Of a stretch of DNA of 64,000 nt, positions 1 to 13,676 are shown piece after piece (positions within the stretch are counted from its first letter, which is position 1; the number at the start of each line of letters is the position of its first letter). This DNA comes from Betaproteobacteria bacterium. GTDB taxonomy: Bacteria; Pseudomonadota; Gammaproteobacteria; Burkholderiales; SG8-41. The notes below the pieces were generated by a model. It saw nothing but the letters and a program-made list of their open reading frames with translations. It was not told the DNA's origin and ran no database searches. The stretch spans positions 1 to 64,000 of the forward strand of contig VGID01000016.1 of the NCBI GenBank assembly GCA_016868035.1. Direction: 5' to 3'. Both the position numbers and the translations under genes were made by a program.

Positions 1-220
1 CCCAGCCGCAGATGGAGGGCTTCGCAGTCACGTGCCCGCTCGCCCCGGACGCACCACGCCTCATATCCGGTTTTTGTTCATCGCCCCGCAGCTTCGGGTT
101 CGGCTTCCTTCAGACCCCACCTCGCGGTGACGCCCTTGCCGTTTCCCTAGCCTTCGGCTCTGCGAAAACCTGGCTGTCGGACTCCCACCGACATAGTTAC
201 GTGCCATGCCCGGCACACAC
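1..220 (-). mobile_element. 5' end of a group II intron, cut by the window edge
   Basis: Read on the minus strand, the treZ frame stops matching TreZ at about 220 and becomes RNA-like sequence. It starts with GTGTG, which fits the group II intron 5' consensus GTGYG; starting at 220 or at 218 both fit. It then carries stretches typical of domain I, such as GTGGGAGTCCGACAGCC, CTGAAGGAAGCCGAACCCG and ACAAAAACCGGATATGAGGC. These resemble, from memory, the leaders of bacterial group II introns with reverse-transcriptase ORFs. The intron would lie in the sense orientation within treZ. The maturase ORF, domains V/VI and the 3' exon would be left of the window and are not seen. The alternative is a rearrangement that placed unrelated intron sequence next to a broken treZ. 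Confidence 0.72.
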
Positions 221-1385
221 GCCGCCGCGGGCAGCGCGCGCGAGGGCTCGCCCCGCGCGCGGCCGCGGTATCCGGAATGGTCTCCCTGATAGGCGAACCC
301 CTCCGCGAGACAGCGGCCGAGATGATGCACCGGAGCGTCCGCGTAGTCCGCGTAGTAGCCGTCGCGCTCTCCGGTGAGCAGCACGTGCAGGGCGTGATGC
401 GCGTCGTCGTTCCACTGGGCGTCGTACCAGCGCGGCCTCCCGTCCGGCGCGCGTTCCAGATAGCGCGCCTCGTTCTTGTCGTTCTCCAGCACGAGATGGA
501 CGTGGCGGTCGCGCCCCGGCCCCGCGCGCACGCGCCCGGCGAGCTCGACGAGGATGTCCGGGCGCGAGTCGTCCGCAATCGCGTGCACCGCATCGAGCCG
601 CAGCCCGTCAAAGTGGAACTCCTCGAGCCAGTAGAGCGCGTTGCGGATGAAGAACTCGCGCACCGTGCGGCTGCCGGCGTCGTCGTAGTTGACGCCCGCG
701 CCCCACGGCGTGTGGTGGCGCTCGGTGAAGAACCGCTTCGCGTAGACGTGGAGGTAGTTGCCTTCGGGCCCGAAGTGGTTGTAGACGACGTCGAGCAGCA
801 CCATCAGCCTCTCGCCGTGCGCCGCGTCCACCAGCGCCTTGAGGTCCTCCGGCCGGCCGTAGCGGCTCTCGGGCGCGAAGGGCAGCACCCCGTCGTAGCC
901 CCAGCCGCGCGTGCCCGGGAAATCGGCGACGGGCATCAACTCGACCGCGGTCACGCCGAGCGCACGCAGGTAGGGAAGGCGGGCCGCGACGCCGGCGAAG
1001 GTGCCCTCGGGACTGAAGACGCCGACGTGCAGCTCGTAGACCGCGGCCTCGCGCCAGGGCCGGCCGGTCCATGCCCCGTCGCGCCACTCGTAGGCGCGCG
1101 GGTCCACGACCTCGCTCGCGCCGTGCACGTCATCGGGGTTGCAGCGCGAGGCCGGGTCGGGCACGCGCAGATCGCCGTCGATGCGAAAGCGGTAGCGCGT
1201 GCCGGCGCGGGCCTGCGTGATGAGCTCGAACCAGCCCTCGCCCGCAGCACGCATCGGCGCCGGCTGCGCCGGCGGCTGCTCGATGCACAGCTCCACTTCC
1301 CGCGCGCCGGGCGCCCACAGCCGGAAGCGGGTCTCGCGCCCGCCGCCGTCGAGCTCGGCACCGAACGGCATGGCGTGATGGCGCC

Positions 1386-1389
<4 letters not shown>
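221..1389 (-). CDS. treZ: Malto-oligosyltrehalose trehalohydrolase, 5' exon or truncated gene
   Basis: TreZ is a cytosolic GH13 enzyme that releases trehalose from maltooligosyl-trehalose made by TreY. About 389 codons are present. An N-terminal CBM48-like domain (MPFGAEL, FRLWAP) is followed by the GH13 barrel with GWGYDG, the DVVYNHFGPEGNY loop, the nucleophile Asp in GLRLDAVHA and the acid Glu in LVLENDKNE. Family members are usually near 580-600 residues. The third catalytic Asp (in a QNHDQ motif) should follow the LPAAA stretch, where homology stops at the presumed intron junction. The chosen ATG overlaps the glgX stop by 4 bases (ATGA), indicating translational coupling; an alternative ATG is at 1371. 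Whether the gene works depends on intron splicing. No treY is visible; it may lie to the left. Confidence 0.85.
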
Positions 1390-3506
<2,117 letters not shown>

Positions 3507-3602
3507 TGCTTCCCCCTTGCCAGCCGCGTGCGCCGCGCCCCGACGGCACCGCGCGCCCCGGCGCCTGCGTCACCGGCCGGCATCAGGTCCCGGCCGCGGC
3601 CG

Positions 3603-4286
3603 TCACGGTCCGTCCCCTTTACTGCGCTTCGGCCACCAGCGCTCGAGCAGGTCCGCCGCCCAGCGCTGCCCGCCGATTCCAAAGGCAAGCGCAAGCGCGA
3701 ACACGACGCCCGCCAGGATGATGAGAAAGCTCTGCCGGACGATGTCTCCGCCCACGTTCATCTGATCGAGCGCGATCAGTACCACGAACGCGAGGATCGC
3801 GTACTGCGCAATCCTGCCGAGTAGGTCGGCGTCCTGAATGCCGACGTTCCTGCAGTAGGTGATCACCGTGTCCCCGACGAACCGGGCGAAGTAGCCACCG
3901 AATGCGAGGATCAGCAGCGCCACGATGACCTTGGGCACGAACAGAACGACCTTGCCGAGCAGGTCCGTGACGTAGGTGAGCCCGAGGCTGTTGAAAGCGA
4001 TGACGAGGGCCGCCAGGATCACCAGCCAGTAGATCAGCACGCCGAATATTTTAGTGGTGTCGCTGCGGATGCCGCCTTGCTCGAGGAACCCGTCCATGCC
4101 CGAGCGTTCCGTGAGCACGTTGAAGTTGATCGCCCGCAGCGCCTTGACCACCGTGAACCGGACGAGTTTTGCGAACAGCCAGCCTCCAATCAGCACCGCC
4201 GCGGCAAGCGCCAGCCTGGGCAAGAATGTGCCCACCTGGATGAGGAACATCCGCAGCGGTTCGAGCAGCATATCGACTCTATCCAT
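3603..4286 (-). CDS. Small MscS-like inner-membrane protein (conserved TM-helix family)
   Basis: The 227-residue hydrophobic protein has about four to five predicted membrane segments, near residues 20-45, 80-105, 115-140, 160-180 and 185-205. It matches the conserved-TM-helix repeat proteins related to MscS (CmpX-like). It lacks the soluble beta and alpha/beta domain that follows the pore helix in true MscS, so gating function cannot be assumed. An ideal Shine-Dalgarno (AGGAGG) precedes the ATG at 4286. It sits inside the trehalose/glucan operon, 31 bases after treS-mak and 96 bases before glgX. A link to osmotic stress is plausible, because trehalose is an osmolyte, but this is inference. 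Confidence 0.75.
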   Translation of the reverse strand: MDRVDMLLEPLRMFLIQVGTFLPRLALAAAVLIGGWLFAKLVRFTVVKALRAINFNVLTERSGMDGFLEQGGIRSDTTKIFGVLIYWLVILAALVIAFNSLGLTYVTDLLGKVVLFVPKVIVALLILAFGGYFARFVGDTVITYCRNVGIQDADLLGRIAQYAILAFVVLIALDQMNVGGDIVRQSFLIILAGVVFALALAFGIGGQRWAADLLERWWPKRSKGDGP

Positions 4287-4317
4287 AAATCCTCCTACGC
4301 CCTGTTATGCCCCGCCT

Positions 4318-7638
<3,321 letters not shown>

Positions 7639-7645
7639 CGCGGGC

Positions 7646-9670
7646 TCACGCGAAGGTTTCGAAATCGCGCTCCGAGCGCAGCCGCCGCACCAGGCGGAAC
7701 ACGTGCGCCGGGCACGCCTTCGGATCGAGCTCGACGTAGTTGCGCGAGCCCTGCCACAGGAAGGTCGTTCCGGTGAGTAGATCTTCCACCTCGTAGGGGC
7801 GCTCGCTGTCGATCTCGAGATCCGCGAGCGGCACTTCCAGCCAGCCGGAGCGCGCGTGATGCGGGTCGAGATTCACCACCACGATGACGACGTTCGAGCG
7901 ATCATCGGTGTACTTGCTGTAGGAGATGATCTCGTCGTTGTCGGCCGCGATGAATTTCAGGTTCCAGTCCTGCTGCAGCGCCGGGTTGTCGCGGCGCGCG
8001 CGGTTCACCGCGGCGACGAGCGGGCGGAGGCTGTCGGGCTTCGCCAGGTCCCAGACCCGGATCTCGTACTTCTCGGAATTGAGGTACTCCTCGGAGCCCG
8101 CCTCGCGCGGAACGTTCTCGCAGTGCTCGAACGCCGGCCCGTAGATGCCGTAGTTCGCGCCCAGCGTCGCCGCCAGCACCAGCCGCGCCATGAACGCCGG
8201 GCGCCCGCCGTGCTGCAGGTACGCGGTGAGGATGTCCGGGGTGTTGGGCCAGTGGTTGGGCCGGAAGTACTCGCGCGAGCGGTGCCGCGAGAGCTCCGTG
8301 AAGTACTCGATGAGCTCCAGCTTGGCGTTGCGCCACGGGAAGTAGGTGTAGGACTGGTTGAAGCCGAGCTTCGCCAGGCGGTGCATGACCTTGGGCCGCG
8401 TGAAGGCCTCGGAGAGGAAGATCGTTTCCGGATGCTCGCGCCTGACCTCCCCGATCAGCCATTCCCAGAACGCGAACGGCTTGGTGTGCGGGTTGTCCAC
8501 CCGGAAGATGGTGACGCCCTGCTCGATCCAGAACAGGAACACGCTCTTCAGCTCCTCCCACAGCTCCCGCCACTCCGCGCACTCGAAGTTGAACGGGTAG
8601 ATGTCCTCGTACTTCTTCGGCGGGTTCTCCGCGTACTGCACCGAGCCGTCGGGGCGCCACTTGAACCACTGCGGATGCTCCTCGACGTAGGGGTGGTCCG
8701 GCGCGCAATGGAAAGCGATGTCGATTGCGACCTCGATGCCGCGGGCACGCGCGGTGGCGACCAGATGGCGAAAATCCTCGAGCGTGCCGAGCGCCGGGTG
8801 CAGCGCCTTGTGCCCGCCCTCCCTCGAGCCGATCGCCCACGGGCTGCCGGGATCGTTGCGCGCGGCCTCGAGCGCGTTGTTGCGGCCCTTGCGCTTGACG
8901 TGCCCGACCGGATGCACCGGCGGGAGATAGAGCACGTCGAAGCCCAGCTCTGACACGTATTCGAGCCGGCGCTCGCAGTCGCGGAAGGTGCCGTGCCGGC
9001 CCGGCGCGTCCGCGCACGAGCGCGGGAACATCTCGTACCACGCGCTGCAGCGCCCGCGCGGGGGATCCACCGTAACCTCCAGCTCGGGAGCGTAACGGGC
9101 CTCGAGGCTGCGGTCGGGGTGGCGCGCCATCAGCCCCGCGAGCTCCTCGCCGGTGGCGAGCTTGCGCCGCGCCTCCAGGTCGTCCTTCTCGCGCAGCTGC
9201 CCGGCGAGCGACTTCAGCGCGCGCGCATCCGCGCTCTTGGCGCGCTCGGCCGCCTGGGCGACGAGCCCCGCGCCGACCTCCAGCGCGAGCGCCACATCCG
9301 CCGGGTCCACGCGCCGCGCGAAATCCTTGCGCCACGTGAGGAAGGCGTCCACCCACGCCACCACGGTGTAGCGATAGCGGCCGAGCTCCGCGACGTCGAA
9401 CGCCGCTCGCCAGCGGTCGTTGTCGAAGTGCTCCATCTCGGCCTCGGTCCACCTGGCCGCGCCGTCCCTGCGGTACTGCAGCACGCAGCGCAGCGTGTCG
9501 TGGCCGTCGCCGAAGACGTCCGCCTCCACGACCAGGCGCTCGCCGACCGCGCGCTTGACCGGGTAGCGCCCGCCGTCCACGATGGGTTGCAGCGCCTCGA
9601 TCACCGCCCGCAAGCGGCCGTCTTCCGAAATGGGTTTTTTCGGCACCCTTGGCTCCTTGTCCGTTGGCAT
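7646..9670 (-). CDS. glgE: Alpha-1,4-glucan:maltose-1-phosphate maltosyltransferase GlgE
   Basis: GlgE transfers maltosyl units from alpha-maltose-1-phosphate onto alpha-1,4-glucan chains. The protein has 674 residues (family about 650-700) with an N-terminal all-beta domain, a helical insert and a GH13_3 barrel. The catalytic Asp is in FRVDNPHTKPF and the Glu in IFLSEAFTRP; the GTFRDCERRLEY and HPVGHVKRKGRNN segments are also GlgE-like. The start chosen at 9670 (MPTDKEPRVPKK) follows the glgB stop by one base. The frame stays open far into glgB, but that upstream part is antisense-like low-complexity sequence and not coding. The gene sits between glgB and treS-mak, so the polymerising, activating and branching enzymes are co-transcribed. 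Confidence 0.94.
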   Translation of the reverse strand: MPTDKEPRVPKKPISEDGRLRAVIEALQPIVDGGRYPVKRAVGERLVVEADVFGDGHDTLRCVLQYRRDGAARWTEAEMEHFDNDRWRAAFDVAELGRYRYTVVAWVDAFLTWRKDFARRVDPADVALALEVGAGLVAQAAERAKSADARALKSLAGQLREKDDLEARRKLATGEELAGLMARHPDRSLEARYAPELEVTVDPPRGRCSAWYEMFPRSCADAPGRHGTFRDCERRLEYVSELGFDVLYLPPVHPVGHVKRKGRNNALEAARNDPGSPWAIGSREGGHKALHPALGTLEDFRHLVATARARGIEVAIDIAFHCAPDHPYVEEHPQWFKWRPDGSVQYAENPPKKYEDIYPFNFECAEWRELWEELKSVFLFWIEQGVTIFRVDNPHTKPFAFWEWLIGEVRREHPETIFLSEAFTRPKVMHRLAKLGFNQSYTYFPWRNAKLELIEYFTELSRHRSREYFRPNHWPNTPDILTAYLQHGGRPAFMARLVLAATLGANYGIYGPAFEHCENVPREAGSEEYLNSEKYEIRVWDLAKPDSLRPLVAAVNRARRDNPALQQDWNLKFIAADNDEIISYSKYTDDRSNVVIVVVNLDPHHARSGWLEVPLADLEIDSERPYEVEDLLTGTTFLWQGSRNYVELDPKACPAHVFRLVRRLRSERDFETFA

Positions 9671-9671
9671 T

Positions 9672-11642
9672 TCAGGCGCCGCCCGGGCTCCTGAAGAATA
9701 GCACCGCGAGCGGCGGCAGCGTGATGCGCACCGAGAACTCGCGCCCGTGCGCGGGGTGCGGCTGCGCGTCCACTCCGCCGTGGTTGCCCACGCCCGAGCC
9801 GCCGTAGCGGCCCGCGTCGCTGTTGAGCAGCTCCCGCCACCAGCCTCCGCGCGGCACGCCCACCGTGTAGCCCGCGCGCACCACGGGAGTGAAATTGCAC
9901 ACCACCAGTACGTACTCGTCGGCCCGCGCGCCGCGGCGCACGAACGAGAGCACGCTGTTGTCGCGGTCGTTCCAGTCGATCCATTCGAATCCCCCGCGCT
10001 CGCAGTCGAGCTGGTGCAGGGCCGGCTCGGAGCGGTAGAGGCGGTTGAGATCCGCGACCCATTGCCGGACCCCCTCGTGGTGCGGGTACGCGAGCACGTG
10101 CCACTCGAGGCTCTCCTCGTGCTGCCATTCGCGGCGCTGGCCGAACTCCCCGCCCATGAAGAGCAGCTTCTTGCCGGGGTGCGCCCACAGGTAGCCGTAG
10201 AGCAGGCGCAGGTTGGCGAACTGCTGCCACTCGTCCCCGGGCATCTTGCCGATGAGCGCGCCCTTGCCGTGCACACATTCGTCGTGCGAGAGCGCAAGCA
10301 CGAAGTTTTCCTCGAACGCGTACCAGATGCTGAACGTGAGCTGGTCATGGTGGTGCTTGCGGTGCACCGGGTCCTGGGCCAGGTACTTGAGCGTGTCGTG
10401 CATCCAGCCCATGTTCCACTTGTAGCCGAATCCCAGCCCCCCGCCCGAGACGGGCCGCGAGACCATCGGCCACGCGGTGGATTCCTCCGCGATCATCTGC
10501 GTGTCGGGGTGGTCGCGGTAGACCGCCTCGTTCAGCCGCTGCAGGAAGCGCACGGCGGGGAGGTTCTCATTGCCTCCGTGCTCGTTCGGCACCCACTCGC
10601 CTTCCTTGCGCGCGTAGTCGAGGTAGAGCATCGAAGCGACGGCATCCACGCGCAGCGCGTCGACGTGGTACTTCTCGAGCCAGAACAGCGCGCTGCTCAT
10701 GAGGAAGGCGCGCACCTCGTTGCGGCCGTAATTGAACACGCAGCTGTGCCACTCGGGATGGTAGCCCTGGCGGGGATCGGCATGCTCGTAGAGGTGCCCG
10801 CCGTCGAAATAGTTAAGCCCGTGCAGGTCGTCCGGAAAGTGCGACGGCACCCAGTCGAGTATCACCCCGATTCCATTGCGGTGCAGGTGGTCCACCAGGT
10901 ACATGAAATCCTGCGGCGTGCCGTAGCGCGCGCTCGGCGCGAAGTAGCCCGTGACCTGGTAGCCCCACGAGCCGTAGAACGGGTGCTCCATCACCGGCAG
11001 CAGCTCGACGTGCGTGAAGCCCATGTACTTCACGTAATCGGCGAGCGGAGCGGCGAGCTCGCGGTAGGTGAGCAGGCGGTTGCCCTCCTCCGGCACCCTG
11101 CGCCACGAGCCCAGATGCACTTCGTAGATCGAGACCGGGGCATCGCGCGAGACCGTCGCTCCGCGCCGCGTCATCCATTCCTGGTCGCCCCACTCGTAGT
11201 CGAGGCTCCAGACCCGCGAGGCGGTCGACGGGGGCGCCTCCCAGAAAAACGCGTACGGATCTCCCTTGTCGGCCTCGTAGCCGCGGTAGCGTGAACGGAT
11301 GCGGTACTTGTAGAGCGCGCCCTGCTCCACCGCCGGCACCACGGCCTCCCAGATGCCGGAACCGTCCTCGCGCGCTCGCAGCGGGTGGCGCGCGGGATCC
11401 CAGTCATTGAAGTCCCCGGTCACGGAAACGGCCTCGGCGTCGGGCGCCCAGACCGCGAAATGCGTGGCCGGTGCACCGTCGAGCGTGGTGACGTGGGCGC
11501 CGAGCTTCTCGTACAGGCGGTAATGGCTCCCTTCCTTGAAGAGATAGACGTCGTGATCGGAGATGATCCTGCGCGCGCCGCCGCGCCCCGCTTGCGATCC
11601 GGCCCTGGCTTCGATACGCGATGGAGAGGTCTTTGCGCCCAT
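9672..11642 (-). CDS. glgB: 1,4-alpha-glucan branching enzyme GlgB
   Basis: GlgB introduces alpha-1,6 branches into the linear glucan made by GlgE. From the ATG at 11642 it has 656 residues. An N-terminal CBM48 domain ([19 protein letters not shown]) is followed by the GH13 barrel with [18 protein letters not shown], the nucleophile Asp in [16 protein letters not shown] and Glu in [10 protein letters not shown], and a C-terminal beta domain. It lacks the extra N1 domain seen in longer GlgB proteins. An in-frame start 27 bases upstream (11669) is possible, but the MGAKTSP start fits the family better. It is the first gene of the block after a hairpin and about 130 non-coding bases, so a promoter probably lies at 11643-11770. 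Confidence 0.92.
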   Translation of the reverse strand: MGAKTSPSRIEARAGSQAGRGGARRIISDHDVYLFKEGSHYRLYEKLGAHVTTLDGAPATHFAVWAPDAEAVSVTGDFNDWDPARHPLRAREDGSGIWEAVVPAVEQGALYKYRIRSRYRGYEADKGDPYAFFWEAPPSTASRVWSLDYEWGDQEWMTRRGATVSRDAPVSIYEVHLGSWRRVPEEGNRLLTYRELAAPLADYVKYMGFTHVELLPVMEHPFYGSWGYQVTGYFAPSARYGTPQDFMYLVDHLHRNGIGVILDWVPSHFPDDLHGLNYFDGGHLYEHADPRQGYHPEWHSCVFNYGRNEVRAFLMSSALFWLEKYHVDALRVDAVASMLYLDYARKEGEWVPNEHGGNENLPAVRFLQRLNEAVYRDHPDTQMIAEESTAWPMVSRPVSGGGLGFGYKWNMGWMHDTLKYLAQDPVHRKHHHDQLTFSIWYAFEENFVLALSHDECVHGKGALIGKMPGDEWQQFANLRLLYGYLWAHPGKKLLFMGGEFGQRREWQHEESLEWHVLAYPHHEGVRQWVADLNRLYRSEPALHQLDCERGGFEWIDWNDRDNSVLSFVRRGARADEYVLVVCNFTPVVRAGYTVGVPRGGWWRELLNSDAGRYGGSGVGNHGGVDAQPHPAHGREFSVRITLPPLAVLFFRSPGGA

Positions 11643-11770
11643 TACTACTCCCGACAACCGCGCGCGCACGCCGTTCCGCTGCCCGGCATCCGATATGAAA
11701 TCAGCATATCTTGGCTGTGCATTTTTCCGTTCACCATTCCCAATTCACCATTCACCGCCTCCAAGCGGCG
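11643..11770 (-). promoter_or_regulatory. Leader and probable promoter region of the glgB operon
   Basis: This non-coding stretch separates otsB and its hairpin from glgB. It must hold the glgB promoter if otsB transcription ends at the hairpin. Local AT-rich sequence near 11695-11710 (minus-strand TATGCT and CATATC) could contain a -10 element, but no convincing -35 is visible. It also contains the heptamer array listed separately. Confidence 0.35.
11727..11757 (-). repeat. Single-arm heptamer word array (GTGANNN type)
   Basis: On the minus strand this reads as four consecutive 7-base words: GTGAATG, GTGAATT, GGGAATG, GTGAACG. It is the simplest member of the word-array family described in the findings. 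I see no mirror-image partner nearby. Confidence 0.7.
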
Positions 11771-11810
11771 CCTAGGAGCTTGTCGCGCTCAAGTCCGACA
11801 AGCTCCTAGG
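11771..11810 (-). terminator. Perfect 15-bp inverted repeat at the end of otsB
   Basis: CCTAGGAGCTTGTCG (11771-11785) and CGACAAGCTCCTAGG (11796-11810) are exact reverse complements separated by 10 bases. The arm nearest otsB includes its TAG stop codon (11806-11808). The stem could act as a terminator or 3' stabilising hairpin for otsB. There is no run of T residues after it, so classical intrinsic termination is not certain. Confidence 0.55.
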
Positions 11811-12600
11811 CCGCGCCGGAGCGCTCGCGCCAGCGCCGGAAAAACGCGAGCAGCTCGCGCGGCGGGCGGATCCACACGTCGGCCCGCGTCTCGCGCAGCT
11901 CGGGGCGGACCAGCACCGCGAGTCCCTGCAGCTTCACCAAGGCAAAAGCATCCTCGTCGGTGAGATCGTCGCCGAGGTACGCGACCGACGCCCCGCCCGG
12001 CGTCTCCGAAAGCACGGTCTTCACCGCGTGCTGCTTGTTGAATCCCAACGCGCGCAGCTCGAGCCCTCCGTCGAAGCCGAGCAGCTCGACCCCGCCCGCG
12101 CCCGCGAGCTCACCCCAGGCGCGCTGCGCGCCCTCGCGCACCTTCGCCACCGCCAGCGCCGGCAACCCGCGCCAGTGCAGCGCCACGGCTGCCGGCTTGA
12201 TTTCGATACGCGCGCCGTCGCGCAGCAGCTCGCGCGCACGCTCCTGCGCCTGCGCGAGCCGCTCGCGAATCTCGTTTCCCGGGTCCGCGACGTGACGGCT
12301 CCCGTCGGGCAACAGCCGCTCCCATCCATGCGTGCCCCACAGCTCGGGGCGCCGGCGCCACGGCAGCAGGGGCAGCAGGTCATCGAGCTTGCGCCCGCTC
12401 ACGATCACCACCCGCGTGCCGCCGCCGTCCATGAGACTTTCGAGCTCTTCGCCCACGCCGGGATACGGAAACGCGCGCTCGGGACGCACGACGAAAGGAG
12501 CGAGCGTGCCATCGTAATCGAGCAGCAGCACCCGTGTGCGCGCTTGCGCCAGATTCTCGAAAAAAGCGTCGAGATCAACGGCCGGGCTGAGCACGCGCAT
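11806..12600 (-). CDS. otsB: Trehalose-6-phosphate phosphatase OtsB
   Basis: OtsB dephosphorylates trehalose-6-phosphate to trehalose in the cytosol. It is a 264-residue HAD-family protein. Motif I is LLLDYDGTLAPF (nucleophile and acid Asp pair), motif II lies in VVIVSGRKLDDL, and motif IV is YLGDDLTDEDAF. The start at 12600 (MRVLSPAVDLDAFF) gives the usual family length. An open extension upstream to 12801 has no family similarity and is rejected. No otsA (trehalose-6-phosphate synthase) is in the window, so substrate supply must come from elsewhere. The gene has its own upstream gap and is followed by a hairpin before glgB. Confidence 0.9.
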   Translation of the reverse strand: MRVLSPAVDLDAFFENLAQARTRVLLLDYDGTLAPFVVRPERAFPYPGVGEELESLMDGGGTRVVIVSGRKLDDLLPLLPWRRRPELWGTHGWERLLPDGSRHVADPGNEIRERLAQAQERARELLRDGARIEIKPAAVALHWRGLPALAVAKVREGAQRAWGELAGAGGVELLGFDGGLELRALGFNKQHAVKTVLSETPGGASVAYLGDDLTDEDAFALVKLQGLAVLVRPELRETRADVWIRPPRELLAFFRRWRERSGAA

Positions 12601-12912
12601 GGCGATCCGGCCCCGATTCAATCGCGATCCATTGCGCTCCCGGGGCAACGCTTCCCCGGGCGCCATCCGCGCGTATCGCGCGTTCCGGCATCGGAACAAA
12701 CGATATTGAAAAACGGCATCTCCCTTTGTGGACCGGACAAATTGGAACCGTGCGCGCGCAAACTTTCCCGGCGCGTCACGCGGCGATCTCCCTCGCCGCA
12801 AATACTACCTGTCGCGCAGGGAAAAGTGAGGACGGCTTGTTTGCCCTTGTCTATATTGTGGCAGTGCAGCGTGACGAAAGTTCCCGCGCATGCGCGCGCG
12901 AATTTCCGCACC
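12601..12912. other. Intergenic region between lutC and otsB
   Basis: About 310 bases without a credible gene. A short hairpin, CCGGGG (12640-12645) with CCCCGG (12654-12659), lies about 40 bases upstream of otsB in its likely leader. A more AT-rich patch near 12820-12860 (TTGTCTATATTGTGG) could hold promoter elements. The open frames here have no recognisable similarity. Confidence 0.5.
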
Positions 12913-13584
12913 TCAGCCCGCGACCAGCACGAGATGCACGCGGTAGGGACCGTGCGCGCCGAGCGTCACCGTCTGCTCGATGTCCGCGGTGCGCGACGGG
13001 CCGGAGATGAAATTCACCGCGCGCGGCAGCGCGGCTCCCGTGGAGCCGGGCGCCTCGCCTTCGGACCGCACGAGCTGCCACGCCTCCTCCATGCCGCGCA
13101 CGATGCGCGACGCGCGCACCACCGCGACGTGCGTCTCCGGCAGCAGGCTCACCGCAGCCGGCGTGGCGGGACCGGTCAGCGTCACGAGCGTACCGGTTTC
13201 CGCGATTGCGCAGTACGCGCCCGTGATCCCGACGAGATCGGTCTCGCGTGCTTCGCGCGCCTCCACTTCGATGCCGGCGGCCTTCCACTCGAGCCCCGCG
13301 AGCTCGCGCCAGCACACCGCCGCGAGCGGAAGCGTGTTCGACCGCAGGTAACGGGCGACAGCCGCCGGCACGGCGTCGAGCGCCTCCACCGTGTCCGTTG
13401 TGCTCGCCAGCGCTTCTGCGCGCTCGCGAAAGCGCGCGATGAGATCGCCGTCCACGCGCGGACGCGGTCCGGCGGGACGGGCGCGGATGTACGCCGCCAC
13501 CGCCTCGCGCTCCCCCGCGTCCGGCTGCTCGCCCTTGCCCTGCTGGGCGCGAATCCGCGCCAGAATATTTTCTCGTGCGCTCAT
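12913..13584 (-). CDS. lutC: LutC/YkgG-family lactate utilisation protein (LUD domain)
   Basis: LutC is one of three proteins (LutABC) needed for oxidation of L-lactate to pyruvate in many bacteria. The 223-residue protein has the LUD fold. Characteristic stretches are GITGAYCAIAETGTLV, PETHVAVVRASRIV near the middle, and NFISGPSRTADIEQT near residue 195. Length is typical. It is separated from lutB by mmsA and two repeat-array regions, although the products should work together. All lie on the same strand, so co-transcription is possible. Confidence 0.87.
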   Translation of the reverse strand: MSARENILARIRAQQGKGEQPDAGEREAVAAYIRARPAGPRPRVDGDLIARFRERAEALASTTDTVEALDAVPAAVARYLRSNTLPLAAVCWRELAGLEWKAAGIEVEAREARETDLVGITGAYCAIAETGTLVTLTGPATPAAVSLLPETHVAVVRASRIVRGMEEAWQLVRSEGEAPGSTGAALPRAVNFISGPSRTADIEQTVTLGAHGPYRVHLVLVAG

Positions 13585-13591
13585 GTCATAC

Positions 13592-13676
13592 GGTGATCAG
13601 TAAACGGTAATCGGTGAACGGTAGATCCGGCCACGCCCGGTGCTCGATTAAATCCGTTCACCGTTCACCGTTCACC
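13592..13676. repeat. Mirror-image heptamer arrays between lutC and mmsA
   Basis: The left arm (13592-13624) reads GTGATCA, GTAAACG, GTAATCG, GTGAACG. After about 30 bases the right arm (13654-13676) is the opposite strand of three GTGAACG words. The arms can pair imperfectly into a hairpin. The right arm contains the TGA stop codon of mmsA (13672-13674), so the array starts inside the gene end. Confidence 0.8.

Noticed and set aside
9671-10348. N-terminal extension of GlgE into glgB
   Set aside because: The extension is Arg/Ser/Thr-rich shadow sequence overlapping GlgB coding. GlgE starts cleanly at 9670, right after the glgB stop.
12618-12911. A 97-codon minus-strand frame between lutC and otsB
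   Set aside because: No recognisable family, no ribosome site, and composition like non-coding leader sequence.
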